This document shows, one piece after another, positions 20,597 to 27,877 of a stretch of 64,000 bases of DNA. Positions within the stretch are counted from its first letter, which is position 1; each line of letters starts with the position of its first letter. The position numbers and the translations under genes were made by a program. The stretch is from Aeromonas lusitana (GTDB lineage: Bacteria > Pseudomonadota > Gammaproteobacteria > Enterobacterales > Aeromonadaceae). The notes below the pieces were generated by a model. The model was not told the DNA's origin. It ran no database searches and saw only the letters and a program-made list of their open reading frames with translations. Location: the NCBI RefSeq assembly GCF_002812985.1, contig NZ_PGCP01000016.1, positions 1-64,000 on the forward strand. The letters run 5' to 3'.

Positions 20597-20616
20597 AAGG
20601 GGCCATCAGGCCCCTT
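20597..20616 (-). terminator. Terminator of the secreted helical protein gene
   Basis: AAGGGGCC-ATCA-GGCCCCTT is followed on the minus strand by TTTTTGC, 21 bp past the stop codon at 20637. Confidence 0.85.
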
Positions 20617-20636
20617 CTTCGTATCGTCAATCCGGC

Positions 20637-21056
20637 TTATGCCTTGGCCTTGTCGGCCAGGTTCAGGGTCTTGACGGTCTCCCCTTCGAACTTGATGACG
20701 ACAGTCTTCTGGGCCACTTCTGCATCCTTGAACAGGGTCTTGGAAGTCTCCGCCAGCATGGGGGAAACCTTGTTCAGGGCGCTCAGATCATAGGTCCAGA
20801 CTTCCAGACCGGCTTCGGTCTGAGTGCTCAGCGGGGCACCCAGCTTGTCCTTGATGGCCTGCTTGTTGGAGCCGCCTTCCTTGATGTCCAGGGCGCGCTT
20901 GACCGCTTCGTTGGAAGCGCTGTCCATGGCGGTACCCGCCATCTCCTTGGCGCTGCTGGTCAGGCTGCTGGTCACGGAATCACTCAGGGAGTCCATCAGG
21001 CCGGCGTGGGCAAACAGCGGCAGGGCGGTCAGGGCAATCAGGAGGCACTTCTTCAT
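20637..21056 (-). CDS. Secreted protein of unknown function
   Basis: The 139-residue precursor has a signal peptide (1-18, AHA-GL). The mature part starts with a Ser/Thr/Ala-rich helix (LMDSLSDSVTSSLTSSAKEMAGTAM). A small domain follows with KLGAPLSTQTEAGLEVWTYDL (about 76-96), which recalls the BamE/SmpA-type strand-loop pattern, but the match is weak. There is no lipobox. An upstream in-frame extension to 21143 lacks a signal-like start. It is monocistronic. Function unknown. Confidence 0.65.
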   Translation of the reverse strand: MKKCLLIALTALPLFAHAGLMDSLSDSVTSSLTSSAKEMAGTAMDSASNEAVKRALDIKEGGSNKQAIKDKLGAPLSTQTEAGLEVWTYDLSALNKVSPMLAETSKTLFKDAEVAQKTVVIKFEGETVKTLNLADKAKA

Positions 21057-21224
21057 TAAGATACATCTCACAGGTATGAAAAGAGCGCGCATCAGACCAG
21101 CGAGCGGGGTTGGAGTCAAGTTGATACCTTGGTCAAGCCGCATCCGGGGGGAGAGGTTGCATTCTCTATACCGAACTCTATACCGACCCAGGCCTATATT
21201 GGGCCGTATCCGGTCGGCCCCTTG

Positions 21225-22226
21225 CTAGCCACAGAGCTGATCCTTGCCTGCCAGCTTGGCTCGGTAGAGCGCCCTGTCCACCCTCGCCATCAGCTGACTG
21301 AGGGGCTCCTCCGACTGGGACTCGACCAGCCCGAAACTCAAGGTGATTGGCTCGCATGCCAGTACCCGGACGTGGCTCAGGCGCTGGCGCAGCTTCTCGG
21401 CCACCAGTTGGGCATCCAGCAGTCGGGTATTGGGCAGGATCAGCATGAACTCGTCTCCTCCCCAGCGGGCGAGCAGGTCGATCTCGCGGATGCAGCCCTG
21501 CGTCAGCAGCACTATGTCGATAAGGGTCTGGTCGCCGACGCCGTGCCCATGGCGATCGTTGATCTGCTTGAAGTCATCCACATCCATGGCGATCACGGAG
21601 AAGGGCTCATTGAAGCGCCGCGCCCGCTCGTATTCCAGCCGAACCGCCTGCTCCAAGCGATAGCGACTGGCGGCGCCGGTCAGCACGTCCGTCTCCGCCA
21701 GCCGGCGATTTCGCTCAACCTGACGTTGCAGCTCCTGGTTGAGCCGCTCCAGCTCGGAGGTACGCTCCACCACCTGCTGCTCGAGGGATCGGTTTTGCAA
21801 CTCCAGCCGGACATAGAGTTCGCGCTGGGCATGGATGTCGCGGTGGGCACCTATCATGCGGGAGACGGAACCATCGGGATTGCGCCCTATGATGCGGCCG
21901 TAATCTTCAATCCAGAGATAGTCGCCATTGCGGCAGCGGCAGCGGTATTCGGCCCTGTAGTCCGAGGCCTTGCCGCTAAGACAGGCGTCGAAGCTGGTCA
22001 TCACCCGTGCCAGATCATCCGGGTGGATCACGTTCTCCCAGGTGAAGACGGTGTTGTCGAGGGAGTGGGGCTCATAGCCCAGCATCCGGTACCAGCCGGC
22101 GTTGCGATAAACGAAACCCGTGTTGGCATTCCAGTCCCAGATCCCCTCGCTTATCACCTCGAGGATGCCGTGCACCACCGCCTCGCTGAGATCCGTGATC
22201 CGGATCCTGTCCGTCTCTTGCTCCAT
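21225..22226 (-). CDS. Diguanylate cyclase with PAS sensor domain
   Basis: The 333-residue cytosolic protein has a PAS_3 domain (about 15-135; WDWNANTGFVYRN, WENVIHPDD, GAHRDI), a coiled coil (about 138-178) and a GGDEF domain (180-333). The active-site motif is an intact GGDEF (256-260). An RxxD inhibitory site (REID, 247-250) lies exactly five residues upstream. It should therefore make c-di-GMP from GTP with product inhibition. No membrane segment or EAL domain is present. It stands alone. A longer frame to 22505 overlaps the AraC gene antisense and is not expected to be used. Confidence 0.92.
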   Translation of the reverse strand: MEQETDRIRITDLSEAVVHGILEVISEGIWDWNANTGFVYRNAGWYRMLGYEPHSLDNTVFTWENVIHPDDLARVMTSFDACLSGKASDYRAEYRCRCRNGDYLWIEDYGRIIGRNPDGSVSRMIGAHRDIHAQRELYVRLELQNRSLEQQVVERTSELERLNQELQRQVERNRRLAETDVLTGAASRYRLEQAVRLEYERARRFNEPFSVIAMDVDDFKQINDRHGHGVGDQTLIDIVLLTQGCIREIDLLARWGGDEFMLILPNTRLLDAQLVAEKLRQRLSHVRVLACEPITLSFGLVESQSEEPLSQLMARVDRALYRAKLAGKDQLCG

Positions 22227-22390
22227 ACCCGACCGTCCTTGTCTTGCCTGATGCCTTCGCCACCAGAAGGCCTGCAATGAGTGTAGAAGCCCTGGCTCAG
22301 CCGGGCGCGCTGGCCATATAGCATAACCTCGGGGATAAGCGGCCAGCTTCAAATCCATGGGAGCAAGCTCGCGGCACCATCCCCCCAACG

Positions 22391-23329
22391 TCAGCCCTGC
22401 TCGGCGCGAAAGCCGGGGTGATGCTGGCTGCGATAATGGCTGGGGGCCAGCCCGTGCTGGCGCTTGAAGGCGGTGGAGAAGTGGTACTCGTTCTTGAAGC
22501 CGCACAGTCTCGCCACCTCCTTGACCGACTCAGAGCGACTGGCGAGCAGCAGGGCCGCCCGTTGTAGCCTCAGTCGTTGCAACAGTGCCATGGGCGCCAG
22601 TGAAAAATGCTGCTGACAGAGCCGATAAAGCTGACGTTCCGAGAGGTGCAGCGCCCCGGCCATGCGACTGATATCCCAACACTCGGTCATGGCCTCCTTC
22701 AGCCTCAGCTCGAGGCGCAGTGCCAGCCGCTCGCCGCGCTTCTGCCCCTCCCCCTTTTGCAACAGGCGACGCAGGTAGAAGCCGAGCTGCTCCACCAGCA
22801 GCGCGCTGAGCAGCGGGTCCTGGTGGCGCTCCTGCTCCGCATAGAGGTTCTCGAGGGTGCGCAGCAAGGTGGCCTGCTGGGAGGTGCAGCCGAGGCGAGG
22901 GTGACTGGCGAAGGCATCCCAGGGGGAATCTTTGTGCAGCAAGATCCACAGCAAATCCCATCTGCTATCCATCTCAGAGGATGGATCTTCTGATAACCGC
23001 GGCTCTGGCAGCCGTTTCTCTGGTAACCCATAGCAGAGCGGCTCCCCCGCCGGGATCAGGGCCCACTCTCCGCGCGGGAGCCGTTCCATGCGATCGCCGA
23101 TTCGCACCTCTCCCTCGCCCCCCAGGGTGATCAGAAAGCAGTGCACATCGGTGAAGCGACGCTCGATACGGTAATGGGTGCGCAGGTGAGAAACGCCCGC
23201 CAGCCAGACCCGCTCCTGGCTCAGGGCAGGCAACAGGCCATCACAGCAGATCTGCTCCCGGCAGTCGGGGGAGACTTCAATGATCTCAGGATTGGCAGTT
23301 TCAGACATCATCAGGACGGGCTCGGCCAT
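22391..23329 (-). CDS. AraC-family transcriptional regulator
   Basis: The 312-residue protein has an N-terminal cupin-like ligand domain (about 25-120; FLITLGGEGEVRIG, GEWALIPAGEP) and two C-terminal helix-turn-helix motifs (about 210-300; ISRMAGALHLSERQLYRLCQQHF, VKEVARLCGFKNEYHFSTAFKRQHG). It is divergent from a VOC-family gene with 58 bp between starts, so it may regulate that gene. The start is not backed by a strong ribosome site; an internal Met-Met at residues 7-8 is possible. Confidence 0.85.
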   Translation of the reverse strand: MAEPVLMMSETANPEIIEVSPDCREQICCDGLLPALSQERVWLAGVSHLRTHYRIERRFTDVHCFLITLGGEGEVRIGDRMERLPRGEWALIPAGEPLCYGLPEKRLPEPRLSEDPSSEMDSRWDLLWILLHKDSPWDAFASHPRLGCTSQQATLLRTLENLYAEQERHQDPLLSALLVEQLGFYLRRLLQKGEGQKRGERLALRLELRLKEAMTECWDISRMAGALHLSERQLYRLCQQHFSLAPMALLQRLRLQRAALLLASRSESVKEVARLCGFKNEYHFSTAFKRQHGLAPSHYRSQHHPGFRAEQG

Positions 23330-23387
23330 GTCGGAGAGTGTGGCCAGAGCATAGCATGACGGCTATCAACTCAAGGAATCAGCCATC

Positions 23388-23786
23388 ATGCACATACATC
23401 ACCTCGCCATCTGGGTTCAGGATCTGGAGGCACTCAAGGCATTCTACTGCAAGCTGTTTGGCGGGCTGGCGAATGAGCGCTACCACAACCCAGCCAAGCA
23501 GTTTTCCTCCTACTTTATCCGCTTCGAGGGAGGCGCCAGTCTGGAGCTGATGCACACCCCCATCCTGTTCCCGGCGGATCTGAGCCTGCCGCACCCCCTG
23601 CAGGGGTTGGCCCATGTCGCCTTCGCCCTCGGCAGCGTGGAGGCGGTGGACAAGATGACGGCCCGCCTCAAACTGCTCAAGGGGGCCGACGTGAAACACC
23701 TGGACGGCCCCCGCTGGACCGGCGACGGCTATTACGAGAGCACTTTTTTGGATCCGGAAGGCAATCGGCTGGAGTTGACCATCTAG
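23388..23786 (+). CDS. VOC (glyoxalase/bleomycin-resistance) superfamily protein
   Basis: The 132-residue protein has two beta-alpha-beta-beta-beta units (1-60 and 68-130). Candidate metal ligands are His5 (MHIHHLAI), Glu near 53 (ASLELMH), His near 74 (GLAHVAFAL) and Glu near 128 (NRLELTI). The pattern is close to glyoxalase I-type lactoylglutathione lyases, though the substrate is unknown. AAGGAA precedes the ATG. It is divergent from the AraC gene. Confidence 0.85.
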   Translation: MHIHHLAIWVQDLEALKAFYCKLFGGLANERYHNPAKQFSSYFIRFEGGASLELMHTPILFPADLSLPHPLQGLAHVAFALGSVEAVDKMTARLKLLKGADVKHLDGPRWTGDGYYESTFLDPEGNRLELTI

Positions 23787-24093
23787 CCCATGGGATCGAC
23801 ACAAGTGGGCCACAGAGCAGGCTGGCGAGTCGAGTTAGCGCTTTGGGCTTATCCGCAGTGTGGGGCTCATCACCCCCTGCAATTGCAGACACAGGTTCGG
23901 CAAAGCGCTCCCTGTATACGCAGCCAAAGGACAGGCAACAGCTTGGATAGATCCTTGGCGCCGTACCGGATAGCTGCATGGGCCTTGATTGATTGGGAAT
24001 CACACTGCCTGGGTAGAGGGATATAGCGGCCTTTATGCGTTGTAACGCCCCGCTAAATAGCGGGGCGTTGGATTCCGCCGGGGAAACAAGCCC
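23787..24093. other. Spacer with a palindromic hairpin
   Basis: No gene is seen. AACGCCCCGC-TAAATA-GCGGGGCGTT (24044-24069) is a perfect 10-bp stem between convergent genes. It lacks a real T-run on either side, so it is a likely but not textbook terminator, and it marks the left edge of a cassette of different composition. Confidence 0.6.
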
Positions 24094-25275
24094 TCAATCA
24101 ACCCGGATAACGGCCAGCGGAACTGACTGCGCGACCCGCAGATGCCCTGCATGATTGAGATGAAGGTGATCCCCGGAATCATATTGCGCGCTGAGCTGCG
24201 AAATGCAGTCCGGATCCCGCACCAGCAGGTCGCTGTCAATAACGGCATCAAATTCCCCGCAGGTGCGCATCCAGTGGTTCACTTCCTGCCGGACAACCTC
24301 TTTTTCAGGCTGATAAAAATCCTCGATGCCATACTCACCGGTTCCCCGCAGGGGCACCAGAGTTACACCTGTCATGCGGATATGGTGTTCCCGCGCCATC
24401 GCCAGTAATTGCCGATAGCCGTTGATAAGCTCTGCTGCCGACGGCAGCGGATGTGCCGGATCCAGTGCCGTACCCGCCAACCCGATATCATTCAGCCCGA
24501 CCTGCACGATACAAGCAGTGACACCGGGTTGCTCAAGCACATCACGCTCAAAACGTGACAAGGCAGAGATACCGACGCCATCTTTCAATAACCGGGAACC
24601 CGATTGCCCGGCATTCACCACGGCAATATTTTCGGAAATAAAGCGCTCTGCCAAAAAGTCCGTCCAACGGCCATAGGTGTCCATGTCCACGCCGTTGCCA
24701 TCCACCATAGAGTCGCCGATAACGACCAGAGTGCTGCCCGCAGACTCCGGCTGAACCTGCACACTCTCAACCAGAAAACGGGAACTGATGTTCTGACCAT
24801 CAGAGGCCTCTTCCCTGATGGCCTGATTACCCGACTCGAGCAACGAAAAATGACGGGCATCCCAGTGGAAGGTATTGACCGGTATAGGTTCCGGCAGATA
24901 GGTCCGCAGAGTAATCACAGATAGTGATGGAATATGCAGTGAAATTTCATCACTGCACAGAATCCCCCCCGCAGGAATGGTCGCCCCGGTTTGTCCGTCA
25001 AAGATGACAGGCAGGGCGCTGCACAGATCAGGCACGGACATATAGCTCTCGCCCATGACCAACGGCTGTGCACCATAACGGTTGGAAAAGATCAGTCGCA
25101 GCTTTTGGCCGCCTTGGCTGATGCGCAGTGCCTGCCTGAGTGTCTGATCCCCATGAATTGCCGGTATGTCCGACGGAAACGGAAACGCCTCTCCTGACGC
25201 AGGCTGAGAGGTCGACAACCAGCTGCATATCCACTCGTCGCGCATTGGCGGGGCTGAAGGCACTGAATAGGGCAT
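24094..25275 (-). CDS. SGNH/GDSL-type esterase
   Basis: The 393-residue protein has an N-terminal beta-rich part (about 1-165) and a C-terminal SGNH hydrolase domain. Block I is VVIGDSMVDGNG (catalytic Ser near 186, GDSM variant), block II GQSGSRL, block III VGLNDIG, and block V DHLHLNHAGH with the catalytic Asp-His pair. Family members hydrolyse acyl esters of sugars or lipids. No signal peptide is obvious. AGGAGAAG lies before ATG 25275. It follows the TetR gene by 17 bp on the same strand, so the two form an operon. Confidence 0.86.
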   Translation of the reverse strand: MPYSVPSAPPMRDEWICSWLSTSQPASGEAFPFPSDIPAIHGDQTLRQALRISQGGQKLRLIFSNRYGAQPLVMGESYMSVPDLCSALPVIFDGQTGATIPAGGILCSDEISLHIPSLSVITLRTYLPEPIPVNTFHWDARHFSLLESGNQAIREEASDGQNISSRFLVESVQVQPESAGSTLVVIGDSMVDGNGVDMDTYGRWTDFLAERFISENIAVVNAGQSGSRLLKDGVGISALSRFERDVLEQPGVTACIVQVGLNDIGLAGTALDPAHPLPSAAELINGYRQLLAMAREHHIRMTGVTLVPLRGTGEYGIEDFYQPEKEVVRQEVNHWMRTCGEFDAVIDSDLLVRDPDCISQLSAQYDSGDHLHLNHAGHLRVAQSVPLAVIRVD

Positions 25276-25292
25276 CAGAACTTCTCCTGGCA

Positions 25293-25901
25293 TTAATGCG
25301 CGGCCGGTGGGGTCGTCATGGCATCGAACGTCTGCATGACAATATCTGTCATTGCCATCAGGCGCGCCCGGCTGACGCCATCCCGGGCCTGGATGGAGAT
25401 CCCGTGAAACAGGGTCGCCACATAATCCCCGAGCGCCTGTATATCGGTGTTTTCCGGCAGATCGCCGGACTCAACACCCTGTCGGATGCGCTCTACTATG
25501 CCGTCAATCCGCTCCCGGCGGTAACCGGACAGCCATGCCATGATCTCCTCGTTGTCACGGCCATAGTTGGTCAACGACAACACCACCATACAGCCGTGAG
25601 GTCTATCGTCTCGGGTGTAGTTTTCAACTGCATTTACAAGCAGTTGCCTGACAGCCTGGCGGGTATTCGGCTGTGACAGGGCGGCATCAGCAAAAGCACC
25701 TTCTTCGGCCAGATAATGCGCTATCGCCTCGCGAAAAAGATTCTCCTTTGAGCCGAAGGCGGCATAAATCCGGGCAGAAGCAATCCCCAGTGCAGCAACC
25801 AGGTCGGACAGGGATGTCCCTTCATAGCCACGCTGCCAGAACACCTCCTTTGCTTTGCGCAATGCCTCTTCACGATCGAACTCTCTTGGTCTGCCGGCCA
25901 T
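25293..25901 (-). CDS. TetR-family regulator
   Basis: The 202-residue protein has an N-terminal TetR helix-turn-helix (GRPREFDREEALRKAKEVFW, TSLSDLVAALGIASARIYAAFGSKENLF) and an all-helical ligand domain (55-200; TetR_C family as in AcuR/NemR-type proteins). GGAG lies eight bases before the ATG. It is co-transcribed with the SGNH esterase and divergent from an alpha/beta hydrolase. Three matching operators in the spacer suggest it represses both units. The inducer is unknown. Confidence 0.9.
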   Translation of the reverse strand: MAGRPREFDREEALRKAKEVFWQRGYEGTSLSDLVAALGIASARIYAAFGSKENLFREAIAHYLAEEGAFADAALSQPNTRQAVRQLLVNAVENYTRDDRPHGCMVVLSLTNYGRDNEEIMAWLSGYRRERIDGIVERIRQGVESGDLPENTDIQALGDYVATLFHGISIQARDGVSRARLMAMTDIVMQTFDAMTTPPAAH

Positions 25902-25947
25902 AACACACTCTCCACATAAGTCATTTCGAATAGAGGCTACCAGTTCA

Positions 25948-25961
25948 TTGTCGACTAACAA
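25948..25961. promoter_or_regulatory. TetR-type operator copy 1
   Basis: TTGTCGACTAACAA is a 14-bp near-palindrome (TTGT...ACAA) and the first of three related copies in the TetR/hydrolase spacer. Confidence 0.65.
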
Positions 25962-25972
25962 AGAATTATTTT

Positions 25973-25986
25973 TTGTTGATTGACAA
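25973..25986. promoter_or_regulatory. TetR-type operator copy 2
   Basis: TTGTTGATTGACAA begins 25 bp after copy 1. It shares the TTGT-YGA-N3-ACAA pattern. Confidence 0.65.
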
Positions 25987-26014
25987 AGATTAAGAAGCCC
26001 TCTTAACCTATTCA

Positions 26015-26028
26015 CTGTTGATCGACAA
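26015..26028. promoter_or_regulatory. TetR-type operator copy 3
   Basis: CTGTTGATCGACAA begins 42 bp after copy 2 and 97 bp before the hydrolase start, near its promoter. Confidence 0.6.
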
Positions 26029-26111
26029 ACAATAGGTGCCATCGCAGCTGACACAAGCTCTGTCTATGACCTGCTGCGGGTATTTTTATCAATCATTCAG
26101 ACGGAAAAGGT

Positions 26112-27077
26112 ATGAACACATCACTCATCAAGGCATTGCTGGCAGCCGTCATGCTGTTCCCATTGCATGACGCTGCCGTCGCGGCAACTGCACAAGGCGC
26201 GGCAGCGACATTGGCAACAACACAGGTTAACGAGGCAGATTTTCAGCATCAGTATGTCAACGTTGCAGGACTGAAGATGCATTACGTGACGGCGGGAAAG
26301 GGGGAGCCTGTATTACTGATCCCGGGCTGGCCGCAGACCTGGTATGCATGGCGTCATGTGATGACCCGGCTCGCTGCCGAAGGCTATATGGCGATAGCGG
26401 TTGATCCGCCAGGAACCGGTTATTCCGCACGGCCGAACACGGGTTATGATACCGGGGCGGTGGCAACCACATTGCACAGGATGATGAATCAGCTGGGCCA
26501 TAAGCAATATTCGGTTGTCGGTCACGATATTGGCATGTGGGTTGGTTATGCACTGGCGAGTGACTATCCCGCGGACATTAAAAAAATCGCATTAACCGAG
26601 GCAGTGATTCCGGGTCTGGCGCCGGCACCGTCCATCTTTGTCGATCCGCAGGAGAATATTTTCCTCTGGCACTTTATGTTTAATCAGGTGCAGGATTTGC
26701 CGGAAATGCTGACGGCCGGGAAAGAGCGGGAATATCTGAATTTTATTTTTGACAACTGGTCTTATCGTCGTGATCGCGTCGCCGCACAAACCTATATCGA
26801 TGCTTATTCTTCACCCGGCGGACTGCGTGCAGGATTTGCGTATTACCGGGCGATCCCGCAAACCATAGCGCAGAATAAACAGCGGGCCGAGAAAAAATTG
26901 ATGATGCCGGTTCTGGCAATCGGTGCAGATCATGCCACCCGTGATGCACCACAACAGACGATGCAGGGAAGAGCGGTGAATCTGCAGGGCGCTATGCTGA
27001 GTGAATGTGGCCACTTCGTCACGGAAGAGTGCCCGGAACAGCTGATGGAAGTACTAGTGCCGTTTTTGAGAAAATAA
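26112..27077 (+). CDS. Exported alpha/beta hydrolase, epoxide hydrolase-like
   Basis: The 321-residue precursor has a Sec signal peptide (1-24). The alpha/beta-hydrolase fold shows an oxyanion loop IPGWPQTW (about 75-82), a nucleophile elbow VVGHDIGMW (Asp near 139) and the catalytic His in SECGHFVTEECPEQ (about 300). Aspartate at the nucleophile position is typical of epoxide hydrolases and haloalkane dehalogenases, not esterases. It is divergent from TetR and the SGNH esterase. Codon use is somewhat more AT-rich than in the flanks, which suggests lateral gain of the cassette. Confidence 0.87.
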   Translation: MNTSLIKALLAAVMLFPLHDAAVAATAQGAAATLATTQVNEADFQHQYVNVAGLKMHYVTAGKGEPVLLIPGWPQTWYAWRHVMTRLAAEGYMAIAVDPPGTGYSARPNTGYDTGAVATTLHRMMNQLGHKQYSVVGHDIGMWVGYALASDYPADIKKIALTEAVIPGLAPAPSIFVDPQENIFLWHFMFNQVQDLPEMLTAGKEREYLNFIFDNWSYRRDRVAAQTYIDAYSSPGGLRAGFAYYRAIPQTIAQNKQRAEKKLMMPVLAIGADHATRDAPQQTMQGRAVNLQGAMLSECGHFVTEECPEQLMEVLVPFLRK

Positions 27078-27326
27078 ATACATCGCTAATTTGCAGATGA
27101 TATCTAAACAAGCCTCCTGCTCGGGGGCTTTATTCTTGGTATTCGAAATAAGAAGACCTGATATTTTTCACGCTGGTTCAGTGTGGCATTCTATTGGCGA
27201 AGCGTAATTGGAAGACGGAAACAGGATTTCTCCCTTCTCCCCTTGCGGGAGAGGGTTGGGGATGAGGGGCGGCAATATCATTGCCTTAGCAAGCGAGGAT
27301 CAAATAGCTGGTGCAATGCGCTTCGC
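27078..27326. repeat. Spacer with weak terminator and a dispersed palindromic repeat
   Basis: AAGCCTCC-TGCTC-GGGGGCTT (27110-27130) is a weak terminator for the hydrolase. At about 27230-27275 lies CTCCCTTCTCCCCTTGCGGG, continuing AGAGGGTTGGGGATGAGGG. It contains CTCCC...GCGGGAGAG inverted arms and is of the type often seen as short intergenic repeats in gamma-proteobacteria. Only one copy was seen in this window, so repeat status rests on memory. Confidence 0.4.
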
Positions 27327-27824
27327 TTATTGTCCCCCATCACACAGGGTATCCAGTTCAAGTCGATAAAAATCCGTCTCTTCGTGCTTCGGATTGGGAC
27401 GCAAGAATACCCAGCCAAACCGACGGTAATGGTTAAGTGCCCGCAAGTTGGTACGACTGACGGAAAGCATCACCCATTTACAACCCGCACTGTGCAACTG
27501 CTGCCGGATATGGGCTTGCAACTCTTCCGCCAGGCCGGTGCCACGATACTCGGGAAACAGATAAATCAGTTGCACATAGCCGGTTTCGGGATCATCAGAG
27601 AAGCTGCGGAACTCCAACTGGCCGACGATCTTGCCGTCTGCCCAAATATGGCGGTAGAACCACTCGGTTTGTTCTTGCCGCTCCTGGATCCGCTCCCGAT
27701 AGCCGGAGATAAACTCGGCAAAACCATCATGAGTATCGAAGCTGCAGAAATAAGCATCCCTGCGCGCCTCGAGACAGAGTTCGAAATCCCTTTCGAGATT
27801 TATGTCCTTAAATTCAACCTGCAA
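27327..27824 (-). CDS. GNAT family N-acetyltransferase with TTG start
   Basis: The 165-residue protein has a GNAT fold: IVGQLEFRSF (about 70), QLIYLFPEYRGTGLAEELQAHI with the RGTGLA acetyl-CoA loop (about 91-112), and NLRALNHYRRFGW near 135. The only strong ribosome site (AGGAGG, 27831-27836) is six bases before a TTG at 27824, which gives MQVEFKDINLERD. This rare start is preferred to the upstream ATG at 27881, which would overlap recD. It follows recD closely on the same strand and may be read from the rec transcript. Confidence 0.82.
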   Translation of the reverse strand: MQVEFKDINLERDFELCLEARRDAYFCSFDTHDGFAEFISGYRERIQERQEQTEWFYRHIWADGKIVGQLEFRSFSDDPETGYVQLIYLFPEYRGTGLAEELQAHIRQQLHSAGCKWVMLSVSRTNLRALNHYRRFGWVFLRPNPKHEETDFYRLELDTLCDGGQ

Positions 27825-27877
27825 TGGCGACCTCCTGTCGCTCGACTGACACTGAGTAATGCTCCCCTCAAGCCTCC

